Assembly: GCA_039934635.1 (NCBI GenBank)
Contig: JBDTLT010000028.1
Coordinates: 1 to 38,026, forward strand
Source: DATLFA01 sp039934635
Lineage (GTDB): Bacteria; Actinomycetota; Acidimicrobiia; Acidimicrobiales; WLNW01
Reading direction: 5' to 3'
Length of the DNA: 38,026 nucleotides
Position numbers and translations under genes: made by a program. Positions 12,976-21,358 of the stretch are shown one piece after another (position 1 is the first letter of the stretch; each line of letters starts with the position of its first letter). The notes under the pieces are model-generated. The model was given only the letters and a program-made list of their open reading frames with translations. It was not told the origin of the DNA and did not search any database.

Positions 12976-15279
12976 ATGCGCACAATCTCGTCGATCGTGG
13001 GGGCCGGCGTGGCGGCGCTGTTGGTGGTCAGTGCATGTAGCTCGAAGTCATCGGGCTCCGCGGCGCCGGCCGATATCGCAACTTCGACGGTGCCCACCCC
13101 CGCGACGACCGGGCGAACGGCTACTCCGGCCCCGCCCGTCACATCGAGTCGTACGCCGGCACCGACGGTGACTCGGATCGACGTCGACTCGACCCCGGAG
13201 CAGTATTTCGTGCTGTATCTGCGGCCTGACCTGAGCGCGGCCCGGGAGTACCCGGTGGCGGTGACGCGCGGTCAGGCGGGCAAGACCACGCTGACGGATG
13301 GCCGTACGCAGCTACCGTCCGACCACTACCGAGTCGCGACATTCTCCATCGCGCAGCCGGGCGATGTGGACGGTGACCGGATCGATGACATCACCGAACT
13401 CAACGCCCCGTCGACGATGAACCCGCTGAATCCGGCGCGCAGTATTTCGTTCAATGACGGCACTGTGATGATCCCCGACAAAGCGACGTTCGAGGCGCTG
13501 TCGTATCAGGGCAAGGAGGTGGCGATCGACAACCACCTGGCCGACCTCGAGTTCGTGAAGTTCTATCTGCTGGACGTGAATACCGATCACCCGAGTGTGT
13601 ACTTCATGAACACCGTCACCCATCGCGCGCACATGCGCTTTGCCAACGCGGTGGGCATCCCGGCGGGTCGCGGCGTGCAGTCGGGCCAAATGCGCGGTGA
13701 GATCGTCTATCACCGCAATGTGCGCGCGCCCGATGGCACGCTCGGTGTGTATCGGTTCGAGTTCGAACCGAATGACTCGTATTCGTTCGCCGCGGTGCGA
13801 GTGGGCTACGAGCTCTTGGCCTCGAGCATGCCGTTTCTCACCAACAACTTTCTCTACTACCCGATGCCACAGGCCGCACTGCCGCTGTATCAGCGGGAGC
13901 GGGCACAGTACGACGCGTACCGCATGCGGGTGGTACTCGAGGGCGACTTGACCGGCACGGTCGACTACCTGTCGCTCAATCCGGCGGTCGGCTTCGGCAT
14001 GTTGCGGGTCATGACGCTGGAAGAACGACCCAACTCGCGAGATGTCGTGATCTACGAAGCACTGCCCAACGAGATGCCTCGGGTCGCCGGTGTCATCACG
14101 ACCGTGCCGCAGACGCCGCTGTCGCACGTCAATCTGCGCGCCGTGCAAGACCGCGTACCCAATGCCTTCGTCCGCAACGCGCTCGAGGATGGCAACATCA
14201 CCGCGCTCATCGGCCGTTACGTGAAGTACACGGTCACCGCGTCGGGATTCACCATGAGCGCCGCCACGCAAAGTGAGGTCGAAGCGCACCACGCTGCGGC
14301 GCGTCCGACCACCGCGCAAACTCCGCAGCGCGACCTGTCGGTCAAGTCGATCGCACCGCTCTCCAAGATCGGGTTCGCGGACTCGAAGGCGTACGGCGTG
14401 AAGGCGGCCAACGTCGCGACCCTCGCCTCGTTCGGCCTGCCCGCCGGCACCGTCCCGACCGGCTATGCAGTGCCGTTCTATTTCTACGACGAGTTCATGA
14501 AAGTCAACGGTTTGTACGACACGGTCCGCGAGATGCTCGCCAGCCCGCAGTTCCGCTCGGACCTCGCGACGCAGGAGGAGTGGCTAGGGCGATTGCGCGA
14601 GGTCATCAAGGACGCGCCGATGCCGTCGTGGATGATGACCCAGCTGGGCGAATTGCAGAAGTCGTTCCCGGCGGGCACGTCGATTCGGTGCCGGTCGAGC
14701 ACCAACAACGAGGACTTGCCGAACTTCAGCGGCGCCGGGCTCTACGACTCCAAGACGCAGCACCCCGACGAAGGCCACATCGCCAAATGCATCAAGCAGG
14801 TGTACGCGAGTACGTGGAACTTTCGGGCGTTCACCGAGCGCGAGTTCTATCGCATCGACCATCTGACGACGGCGATGGGTGTGCTCACGCACGCGAGTTA
14901 CGACGAGGAAGGTGCCAACGGTGTCGCCGTCACCACCGACCCGCTACACGGCACCACGGGCACGTACTACGTCAACACCCAACTCGGTGAAGATCTGGTG
15001 ACCAACCCCGACGCGCTGTCGATACCCGAAGAGTTGTTGCTCGGCATAGACGGCTCCGTCACCGTGGTGCGGCGTTCGAACCTCGTCGGCGCCGATCGCT
15101 TGCTCATGACCGACGCGCAGATCGGTGCGCTGCGATCCCAACTCGAGGTGATCCACGATCGCTTCGCTGTGCTGTACGGCGTGGAGCAGGGTGATGAGTT
15201 CGCGATCGAAATCGAGTTCAAGATCACTCGCGACAACACACTGTCGATCAAACAGGCCCGCCCCTGGGTGTTCAACTGA
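12976..15279 (+). CDS. Lipoprotein with phosphohistidine swivel and ATP-grasp (PPDK/PEP-synthase-like) domains
   Basis: 767 residues from the ATG at 12976. The signal peptide ends in lipobox L-L-V-V-S-A-C (Cys21), followed by a long Ala/Pro/Thr tether. An EF-hand-like calcium loop, D-V-D-G-D-R-I-D-D, lies near residues 130-138. A swivel domain around residue 384 has P-L-S-H-V-N-L-R-A, resembling the autophosphorylated-His loop of plant glucan water dikinase (L-S-H-V-S-V-R-A-R). The C-terminal ~300 residues are a PPDK N-terminal/ATP-grasp domain: G-V-K-A-A-N-V-A-T-L, G-T-S-I-R-C-R-S-S-T-N-N-E-D-L-P-N-F-S-G-A-G-L, and the end I-K-Q-A-R-P-W. The domain order matches glucan water dikinase rather than PEP synthase. 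A predicted lipid anchor on an ATP-using enzyme is unusual. The substrate is unknown. Confidence 0.85.
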   Translation: MRTISSIVGAGVAALLVVSACSSKSSGSAAPADIATSTVPTPATTGRTATPAPPVTSSRTPAPTVTRIDVDSTPEQYFVLYLRPDLSAAREYPVAVTRGQAGKTTLTDGRTQLPSDHYRVATFSIAQPGDVDGDRIDDITELNAPSTMNPLNPARSISFNDGTVMIPDKATFEALSYQGKEVAIDNHLADLEFVKFYLLDVNTDHPSVYFMNTVTHRAHMRFANAVGIPAGRGVQSGQMRGEIVYHRNVRAPDGTLGVYRFEFEPNDSYSFAAVRVGYELLASSMPFLTNNFLYYPMPQAALPLYQRERAQYDAYRMRVVLEGDLTGTVDYLSLNPAVGFGMLRVMTLEERPNSRDVVIYEALPNEMPRVAGVITTVPQTPLSHVNLRAVQDRVPNAFVRNALEDGNITALIGRYVKYTVTASGFTMSAATQSEVEAHHAAARPTTAQTPQRDLSVKSIAPLSKIGFADSKAYGVKAANVATLASFGLPAGTVPTGYAVPFYFYDEFMKVNGLYDTVREMLASPQFRSDLATQEEWLGRLREVIKDAPMPSWMMTQLGELQKSFPAGTSIRCRSSTNNEDLPNFSGAGLYDSKTQHPDEGHIAKCIKQVYASTWNFRAFTEREFYRIDHLTTAMGVLTHASYDEEGANGVAVTTDPLHGTTGTYYVNTQLGEDLVTNPDALSIPEELLLGIDGSVTVVRRSNLVGADRLLMTDAQIGALRSQLEVIHDRFAVLYGVEQGDEFAIEIEFKITRDNTLSIKQARPWVFN

Positions 15280-15856
15280 GGCGTCCGGCCTCGCGGGCGA
15301 CCCTTTCGAGGCGGCTGCGGTATTCGAGCCACCACGATCGGTCGCCGGGCGCCATGCTGTCGGTGCCCACGCGCAAACCCACAGTTTCGTCGATCAACTC
15401 GCGGACGATGTCGGCGTGACCGGCGTGGCGGTGCGCCTCGGCGATCATGTGCACCAGGATCTGCTGCAGCGTCACGTCGCGACGCTCCGGTGGCCAGTGC
15501 GGTACGAGACCGACGTCATCGAGCGCCAAAGCGTCGATGGTGCTGTCGGAGTGCGCCCATACCCGGCGATAGAGCGCGACGATCTGGTCGCGCGACTCGG
15601 CCGCCGTTGCCCACATATCTGCGTTCGGCTCGGCGTCATCCTCGAACCAGGGCACGGGCTCGCCGAATGGTCGGCCGAATACCGAGCCGAAGTACCCCGA
15701 CTCGCAACTGGCCACGTGCTTGACGAGGCCGAGCAGGTTCGTACCCGTCGGCGTCATCGGCCGGCGAATGTCGTAGTCCGAGAGCCCGTCGAGCTTCCAC
15801 AACAATGTTTCGCGAGCCGTCTGCAAAGAACGGTGGAGCACCGCCTTGGGATCCAC
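15272..15856 (-). CDS. DinB/DUF664-family protein
   Basis: 194 residues taking the GTG at 15856, which gives M-D-P-K-A-V-L-H-R-S-L and lies 17 nt after the upstream stop; the start is uncertain because no Shine-Dalgarno is evident. The four-helix DinB-like fold is supported by L-L-W-K-L-D-G-L-S-D-Y-D-I-R-R-P, L-L-G-L-V-K-H-V-A-S-C-E-S-G-Y-F-G, and Q-I-L-V-H-M-I-A-E-A-H-R-H-A-G-H-A-D. The His residues at H-V-A, H-M-I and H-A-G-H fit the metal site. Some members are mycothiol- or bacillithiol-dependent enzymes; the substrate is not assigned. It lies downstream of the molybdenum hydroxylase gene and overlaps the convergent dikinase gene by 8 bp. Confidence 0.87.
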   Translation of the reverse strand: MDPKAVLHRSLQTARETLLWKLDGLSDYDIRRPMTPTGTNLLGLVKHVASCESGYFGSVFGRPFGEPVPWFEDDAEPNADMWATAAESRDQIVALYRRVWAHSDSTIDALALDDVGLVPHWPPERRDVTLQQILVHMIAEAHRHAGHADIVRELIDETVGLRVGTDSMAPGDRSWWLEYRSRLERVAREAGRLS

Positions 15857-15873
15857 TGCGGGTCGATTCGTCG

Positions 15874-18201
15874 CTAGGCGGGGCTGATGGTGCCGATGAG
15901 TTCGAGGAGGCGCGCCGGTGGCAGATGCTGTTCGGTGATGCGCACGCCGAACGTTGCCAACGCGTCTTCGATGGCGTTGCACAGTGCCGCGGGCGCGACG
16001 ATCATGCCGCCTTCACCGACGCCGCGGAAGTTCACGTCGGGGTCGAGCGGTACGGTCTCGAGGTGGACGATCTCGATGTGCGGCACGTCGCCGGCGGTGG
16101 GCAGGAGATAGTCCATGAAGGTCGTGGCGAGGAACTGTCCGTTCTCGTCGTAGGCCGACTTCTCGAGGAGCACCGCGCCGATACCTTGCGCCACGCCACC
16201 GCGGATCTGTCCTTCGACGATGGCGGGATTGATGAGCTCTCCGCAGTCCTCGACCACGATGTAGCGGTCGACGCGCACCAGACCGGTCGCGATGTCGACC
16301 GCGACGATGCAACAGTGTGTGCCGCCTGACCAGCCGCCCTCGCCGCCTTCGTAGACGAGATCCACCTCGAGGTCTTGCGCAAGTTCTTGCGGCACCCGGC
16401 CCGGCGTCCTTGCGGCCAGGGCGAGTGCAGCGAGGGGGATCGCGCTCATCGGGACACCGCGCACCCCGACGCCCGACTCGTTGATGACGAGGTCGTCGAC
16501 GCTCGCTTCGAGCAGATGCGCCGCGACCTCGAGCACTTTCGATCGCAGCGCACGGGTGGCGGTGAGGACCGCGCCGCCCGCCATGGTGGCCGCGCGGCTG
16601 CCACCGGTGGATCCCGGCGGCGAGTCGTTGGTGTCGCCGGCCACGACGCGCACCGCGTCGAACGCGACGCCGAACTCGTCGGCCGCGATCTGCGCAAGGG
16701 TTGTCTCGTGGCCCTGCCCGTGGGGCATCTGCGCGGTGAACACGATCACGGTGCCGTCGTCGTCGAGACGCATGCGTATCTCTTCGCGGCCTACCGGATT
16801 GCCACCGGCTTTCGGTCCGGGCGCGGCCTCGATGTACGACGCCATTCCCAATCCGAGGTAGACGCCGCGGGCGCGCGCTTCGAATTGCTGTTTGCGGAAG
16901 CCGGGAAGATCGATGATGTCGGCGAGTCGCTCGAGCGACTCTTTGATCGTGATACCCGCGAGCGGTCGGCCCGTCACCATTGTCAGTGGCGGCTCATCTC
17001 TCGTGACGACGTTGCGGAGGCGGATCTCGAGCGGTTCCTCGCCGAGTTCGCGGGCAATGAGATCGACGACGCGCTCGCGTACGAAGGTCTCGGCGGCCCA
17101 GGGTCCGCGGTAGGCGATGTAGCTCGCCTTGTTGGTGATCGCCGACTTGAACGAGAAGCGCAAGGCTTCGACTTTGTAGGGTCCGGGGATCAGCGAGCCG
17201 ATGAGCACCGGCAGCAGGGAGCCGATGCCCGGGTAAGCGCCGCAGTCCATCGTCATATCGACGGTGAGCCCGAGGATCTTGCCGGCGTCGGTGAAGGAAG
17301 CTTCGATGTCGAAGCTCTCCTCGCGTGCATGGCCCGACGCGGCCATGTGTTCGGATCGGTCCTCGATCCACTTCAGCGGTCGCCCGAGATGCTTCGACGC
17401 GGCCGCGCACGCGACGTCCTCGCGGTACGCGCCGATCTTCAGCCCGAACGAGCCGCCCACGTCGCCGGTGCGCACTCGGATCTTTTCTACCGGGATGCCG
17501 GTGCGCTCGGCCAGCAGGTCGCGAACGTTGTGCACGCCCTGACACGCGATCCACACCGTCAGTTCTTCGGTGTCGCGGTCGTAGCTGAAGACCCCGCCGC
17601 GCGTTTCCATCGGGACGTTCTGGTGCCGGTGTTGGTGCAGAGTTGCCCGCAACGTGCGGTCGCCGTTGGCGAACGCACCGTCGACGTCACCATGGCTCAC
17701 GCTGCCTGGGCCGCCCGCAATGTTGCCGGCCGCGTCGTCGAAGATCAACGGGGCGAGCGGATCGAAAGCCTGCTTCGCCGTTGCGATGGCGGGCAGTTCG
17801 TCGTAGTCGACTTCGATCAATTCGCACGCGTCTTCGGCCAAGGCGCGACTCTCGGCCACGACGAGCGCCACCAGATCACCGACCAGTCGGACCTTGTCGA
17901 TCGCGAGGGCGGAGAAGCTAGGCCCCGGGACCTTGAACCTCCCCGCGATACCGACTTGGCCGGCGACGACGAGGGGAGCGAGGTCGTCACCGGTGTACAC
18001 CGCGATCACGCCTTGCGCTTGTCGTGCGGCGCTCACATCGATGCTGCGGATGCGGGCGTGGGCGACGGTGCTGCGCAGGAACGTGGCGTGCGCCATGCCG
18101 GGCAACTCGATGTCGGCGACGTAGTTGCCTCGCCCGGTGAGGATCCTCGGATCTTCCTTGCGGCGCACCGACGTACCCGTGAAGCGTTCAGCGATGACCA
18201 T
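15874..18201 (-). CDS. Molybdenum hydroxylase large subunit (xanthine dehydrogenase / CoxL-like)
   Basis: 775 residues; start at 18201 with AGAGGA upstream. The N-terminal a/b hammerhead domain begins G-T-S-V-R-R-K-E-D-P-R-I-L-T-G-R-G-N-Y-V-A-D-I. The molybdopterin-binding domains follow: G-D-V-G-G-S-F-G-L-K near residue 245, an active-site loop reading A-Y-R-G-P-W-A-A-E near residue 362, and a C-terminal G-V-G-E-G-G with the catalytic Glu near residue 730. The A-Y-R-G-P loop is neither the A-Y-x-C-S-F-R of form-I CO dehydrogenase nor the A-Y-R-G-A-G-R of form II, so CO oxidation should not be assumed. Normal partners (2Fe-2S and FAD subunits) are not adjacent; a DinB gene follows instead. 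The substrate is probably a heterocycle or aldehyde. Confidence 0.9.
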   Translation of the reverse strand: MVIAERFTGTSVRRKEDPRILTGRGNYVADIELPGMAHATFLRSTVAHARIRSIDVSAARQAQGVIAVYTGDDLAPLVVAGQVGIAGRFKVPGPSFSALAIDKVRLVGDLVALVVAESRALAEDACELIEVDYDELPAIATAKQAFDPLAPLIFDDAAGNIAGGPGSVSHGDVDGAFANGDRTLRATLHQHRHQNVPMETRGGVFSYDRDTEELTVWIACQGVHNVRDLLAERTGIPVEKIRVRTGDVGGSFGLKIGAYREDVACAAASKHLGRPLKWIEDRSEHMAASGHAREESFDIEASFTDAGKILGLTVDMTMDCGAYPGIGSLLPVLIGSLIPGPYKVEALRFSFKSAITNKASYIAYRGPWAAETFVRERVVDLIARELGEEPLEIRLRNVVTRDEPPLTMVTGRPLAGITIKESLERLADIIDLPGFRKQQFEARARGVYLGLGMASYIEAAPGPKAGGNPVGREEIRMRLDDDGTVIVFTAQMPHGQGHETTLAQIAADEFGVAFDAVRVVAGDTNDSPPGSTGGSRAATMAGGAVLTATRALRSKVLEVAAHLLEASVDDLVINESGVGVRGVPMSAIPLAALALAARTPGRVPQELAQDLEVDLVYEGGEGGWSGGTHCCIVAVDIATGLVRVDRYIVVEDCGELINPAIVEGQIRGGVAQGIGAVLLEKSAYDENGQFLATTFMDYLLPTAGDVPHIEIVHLETVPLDPDVNFRGVGEGGMIVAPAALCNAIEDALATFGVRITEQHLPPARLLELIGTISPA

Positions 18202-18260
18202 TGTCCTCTCTTACCACTTCGCGGGCGTGAAGCAGCATATGGGCCGGTTGCTCACCTCTC

Positions 18261-18981
18261 ATGGTTGACTCGACCGGCCGGCCGCGGGGCCGGTCGAGGA
18301 CGGTCGTCCCCTCGATACTCAGGCCGGAGGCGGGCACGGCGGTCCTCGACGGCGACGACATCCGCCGGCTGCCCACCAAGGTCGTTGCGACGCGGTTGGG
18401 CATTCTGCCGCAGTCGCCGATCGCGCCCGAGGGGATCACCGTCGCCGATCTCGTTGCGCGGGGCCGGTACCCCCACCAGAAGTGGTTTCGCCAGTGGACC
18501 ACTGCCGATGAGGCAGTCGTCAGCGAAGCGATACCGGTCGACCGGAACGAGCGATCTCGCCGCACGGCCCGTCGACGAGCTCTCGGGTGGCCAACGCCAA
18601 CGCGTGTGGATTGCGATGGCCCTCGCACAGGGCACGGACCTGATGCTGCTCGACGCACCGACGACGTTCCTCGATCTCGCCCACCAAGTAGAAGTGCTCG
18701 ATCTGCTCGTCGACCTCCACCTGCACGAGCAACGAACGATCGTTCTCGTGCTCCATGACATCAACCACGCCGACCGCTATAGCCACCACCTCATCGCTAT
18801 GCACGCCGGCGATGTCGTTGCTTGCGGGTCGCCCTCCGAAGTGATCAGCGAAGCGCTCGTCGAGGAGGTCTTCGGTTTGCGGTGCCGGCTCGTCACCGAT
18901 CCTGTGGCGGGGACACCGATGGTCATACCGATCGGTCGCCACAATGACATTGGTGTCCGTTCAACCGCTCGGTTCGGGTAG
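18261..18981 (+). pseudogene. Decayed siderophore-type ABC transporter ATPase (FepC/FecE-like)
   Basis: Remnant of an iron-chelate ABC ATPase with three lesions. (1) The 5' part with Walker A is missing: recognisable homology begins at L-R-P-E-A-G-T-A-V-L-D-G-D-D-I-R-R-L-P-T-K. (2) Homology switches frame near 18531-18534. Up to T-T-A-D-E-A-V-V-S-E-A it is in the frame of 18261; from S-T-G-T-S-D-L-A-A-R-P-V-D it is in the frame of 18541, consistent with one inserted base. (3) Walker B reads L-M-L-L-D-A-P-T, with Ala in place of the catalytic Glu. The signature L-S-G-G-Q-R-Q-R-V-W, V-L-H-D-I-N-H and the I-P-I-G-R-H end survive. No permease or siderophore-binding genes remain nearby. The 3' end overlaps the MarR gene by 21 bp. 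Confidence 0.88.
18270..18297. repeat. GC-rich inverted repeat at the truncated end of the ABC ATPase remnant
   Basis: TCGACCGGCC (18270-18279) and GGCCGGTCGA (18288-18297) are perfect 10-bp arms around an 8-nt loop. The repeat sits where the missing Walker A region should begin, so it may be a hairpin at a deletion junction or a terminator. It codes for nothing recognisable. Confidence 0.6.
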
Positions 18982-19383
18982 TCGCTCCCACAGGCGCTCG
19001 AGCTGAGGCCGCATACGTCCCAGCTCTTCGAGGTGGATGTCGGCCAGCGCAACGAGCTTGGCTTCGCCCGCCCGCGTCAGGAAGAGCCGCACGACGCGGT
19101 GATCTGCGGTGTCGGCCACTCGTTTGATCAACCCCGCCCGCTCGGCACGATCGACGAGTTCGACCGCGCTGTGGTGCTTCAGGAGGAGATGGGCCGAGAT
19201 GTCGCCGATGGAGGGTGCGTATCCGTGCCCCCGGATCGCGAGCAGCAGTTGATGTTGCGGGCCCGTCAGCCCGACGTGCTTCGCCTCGTCCTCGCTCCAC
19301 CGCAGGAATCGCCGCAGTCCATCGCGAAAGTCGAGGAGTCGCTCGAAGTCGGCGTCGGTGAGTGCGGTTGCTCGGCGGGCCAT
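18961..19383 (-). CDS. MarR-family transcription regulator (ClC-linked)
   Basis: 140 residues, ATG at 19383. MarR features include L-T-G-P-Q-H-Q-L-L-L-A-I, the HTH I-G-D-I-S-A-H-L-L-L-K-H-H-S-A-V-E-L-V-D-R-A-E-R-A-G-L-I and a wing with D-H-R-V-V-R-L-F-L-T. It is divergent from the chloride channel gene, with a 13-bp palindrome between them that begins 9 bp upstream of the MarR start; this predicts autoregulation and possibly control of the channel. The inducer is unknown. Confidence 0.9.
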   Translation of the reverse strand: MARRATALTDADFERLLDFRDGLRRFLRWSEDEAKHVGLTGPQHQLLLAIRGHGYAPSIGDISAHLLLKHHSAVELVDRAERAGLIKRVADTADHRVVRLFLTRAGEAKLVALADIHLEELGRMRPQLERLWERLPEPSG

Positions 19384-19391
19384 GAAATTGT

Positions 19392-19404
19392 ATCGTACTA
19401 CGAT
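19392..19404. promoter_or_regulatory. MarR operator palindrome
   Basis: ATCGTA-C-TACGAT is a perfect 13-bp palindrome between the divergent MarR and ClC genes. Its core GTACTAC also occurs upstream of the second MarR gene and of the superoxide dismutase gene. TACAAT, a -10-like hexamer for the MarR gene, overlaps its edge. Confidence 0.6.
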
Positions 19405-19459
19405 TAACTCGTCTCACGATGCGAATGGCGAACGGTGGACGGCGGACGGCGAGGATTCG

Positions 19460-21358
19460 ATGCGAGCATTCGTGAAATCATCAGCGGCCAACCGGCTACC
19501 CAGCGACGAGGTGATCGGCCCGGACGAGCGTGACCCGCTCAGCGAAGAGCAGGAGCTCGCCGACTTCACGACGGGTTGGGACACCGTGCGACTCGTACCG
19601 CTCGCGGTGATCGTCGGCGTCCTGAGCGCTTTCGTTGCCCTCTTACTCTTGAAGCTGATCGCACTCGCGACATCGTTGGCGTACTTCCAGGAGTGGAGCA
19701 CGGGTCATGAGTCGCCTTCCGACCATTCGATGGGATGGCTCGCCGTAGTGGTGCCGATCATCGGCGGTCTCATCGTCGGGCTGATGGCGCGCTTCGGGTC
19801 AGAGCGCATCAGAGGTCACGGGATACCCGAGGCGATGGAGACGATCTTGGTCGGCGGCAGCAAAGCGCAACCGCGCGTCGCGGTGCTCAAGCCCATCTCG
19901 AGTGCGGTGAGCATCGGCACTGGGGGACCCTTCGGCGCCGAGGGCCCGATCATTCTCACCGGTGGCGCGGTCGGTTCGGTCTTGAGTCAGTTCTTCCATC
20001 TGACGGCCATCGAGCGGCGTTGCCTTCTCGTCGCCGGCGCCGCGGCGGGTATGAGTGCGGTGTTCGGCACGCCGGTGGCCGCGGTGCTCCTCGGTGTCGA
20101 GTTGCTCGTGTTCGAGTGGCGTCCGCGGTCGATGGTCTTGATTGCGATCGCCAGTGCGGTCGCCGGAGGGATCCGTGTCGGCTTCGCCAACCAGGGCTGG
20201 CTCAATCCGGCCCCTTTGTTTCCATCGACGCTCGATGTATCGCCGGGCTGGGGCACCTTCGTGGGTGCGTTGGTGATCGGTCTCGTCGGCGGCGTTGCGG
20301 CGTGGGTATTCACCAAGGCCGTGTACGGCGCAGAAGACGCGTTCAACAAGCTGCCGATCCACTGGGTGTGGTGGCCGGCGATCGGCGGCGCGGTCATCGG
20401 TGTGGGTGGCCTGATCGAGCCGCGGGCGCTCGGGGTCGGTTACGGCACGATCTCTGCCGAACTTGCGGGCGAACTCGCCGCATCGACACTGCTGGCGGTG
20501 TTGCTGGTGAAGCTGACCATCTGGGCCCTGGCCCTCGGGTCGGGGACGAGCGGCGGCATCCTTGCGCCGATCCTCATGATGGGCGCTGCCGCGGGCGGTC
20601 TGATGGCACCGGTGCTGCCGGGCGGATCAGTTGGAGCATGGAGCCTGCTCGGTATGGCCGCGGCTCTCGCCGGTGTGACGCGCTCGCCGTTCACCGCCGT
20701 GATTTTTGCGCTCGAACTCACCCATGACATCGACCTGCTGTTGCCGTTGCTCATCGCCAGCGCGATTGCACATTTGATCAGTGTCCTCATCCTCAAGCGA
20801 TCGATCCTCACGGAGAAAGTTGCGCGGCGCGGGTTCCATGTTTTGCGTGAATACTCGGTCGGAGCACTCGACGCGCTCTTCGTCCGCGATGTGATGGAAA
20901 CCGACGTTGTGACAGTGGAGCCCGAGCGAAAGATCACCGAAGTGCATGCCGCGATCGAACGGCGCGCGCTGGCGCGCCGGCAGCGGATCTTGCCGGTACT
21001 CGACGGCGACGGACGACTGGCTGGTGCGGTCCCGTGGGTCGATGTTCTCGAACAGGTCGCGTCGGGAGATCCAGGAGCAACCGTTGGCGAGATGATGCTG
21101 CAGGATCTCGTCGTCGCCTATCCCGACGAAACATTGCGACAGGTTGCCGACCGCATGGCCGCGCGACAGGTAGGTGTGCTGCCCGTCGTAAGGCGCGGCT
21201 CGCCGGATGTGCTGCTGGGCATCGTCACGCAGTTCGATCTACTGGCCGCGCACCAACGGATCCTCGAAGAGGAACGCCATCGCGAGCGCGTTCTGCGTGT
21301 CACCCCATTGCCGAGACTCGTCCGACGGCGCAGGACGAGCGATCAGCCGAGCAGTTGA
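19460..21358 (+). CDS. ClC-family chloride channel/transporter with C-terminal CBS domains
   Basis: 632 residues. The ATG at 19460 has GAGGA at 19451-19455; the earlier in-frame ATG at 19382 is rejected because it lies upstream of the operator. After a ~35-residue cytosolic leader, the membrane region spans about residues 40-440. ClC selectivity signatures are visible: G-T-G-G-P-F-G-A-E-G-P-I, keeping the gating Glu of the G-x-E-G-P motif, and G-S-G-T-S-G-G-I-L-A-P. Two CBS domains follow (V-R-D-V-M-E-T-D-V-V-T-V-E-P-E-R, and L-V-V-A-Y-P-D-E-T-L-R-Q-V-A-D-R-M-A), probably sensing nucleotides. Channel versus H+/Cl- antiporter cannot be decided here. Divergent MarR regulator; 3' end overlaps the PRC gene by 16 bp. 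Confidence 0.93.
   Translation: MRAFVKSSAANRLPSDEVIGPDERDPLSEEQELADFTTGWDTVRLVPLAVIVGVLSAFVALLLLKLIALATSLAYFQEWSTGHESPSDHSMGWLAVVVPIIGGLIVGLMARFGSERIRGHGIPEAMETILVGGSKAQPRVAVLKPISSAVSIGTGGPFGAEGPIILTGGAVGSVLSQFFHLTAIERRCLLVAGAAAGMSAVFGTPVAAVLLGVELLVFEWRPRSMVLIAIASAVAGGIRVGFANQGWLNPAPLFPSTLDVSPGWGTFVGALVIGLVGGVAAWVFTKAVYGAEDAFNKLPIHWVWWPAIGGAVIGVGGLIEPRALGVGYGTISAELAGELAASTLLAVLLVKLTIWALALGSGTSGGILAPILMMGAAAGGLMAPVLPGGSVGAWSLLGMAAALAGVTRSPFTAVIFALELTHDIDLLLPLLIASAIAHLISVLILKRSILTEKVARRGFHVLREYSVGALDALFVRDVMETDVVTVEPERKITEVHAAIERRALARRQRILPVLDGDGRLAGAVPWVDVLEQVASGDPGATVGEMMLQDLVVAYPDETLRQVADRMAARQVGVLPVVRRGSPDVLLGIVTQFDLLAAHQRILEEERHRERVLRVTPLPRLVRRRRTSDQPSS

Noticed and set aside
15874..18201. 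Calling the molybdenum hydroxylase a CO dehydrogenase large subunit
   Set aside because: Its active-site loop matches neither the form-I nor the form-II CoxL signature, and partner subunits are absent.
18531..18534. Programmed frameshift in the ABC ATPase
   Set aside because: The gene also lacks Walker A and the Walker B Glu, so decay is the simpler explanation.
16375..18981. Very long plus-strand open frame (868 codons) opposite the molybdenum hydroxylase gene
   Set aside because: It is antisense shadow coding across 15874-18201. Only its last ~150 codons match a known family, and these belong to the decayed ABC ATPase.
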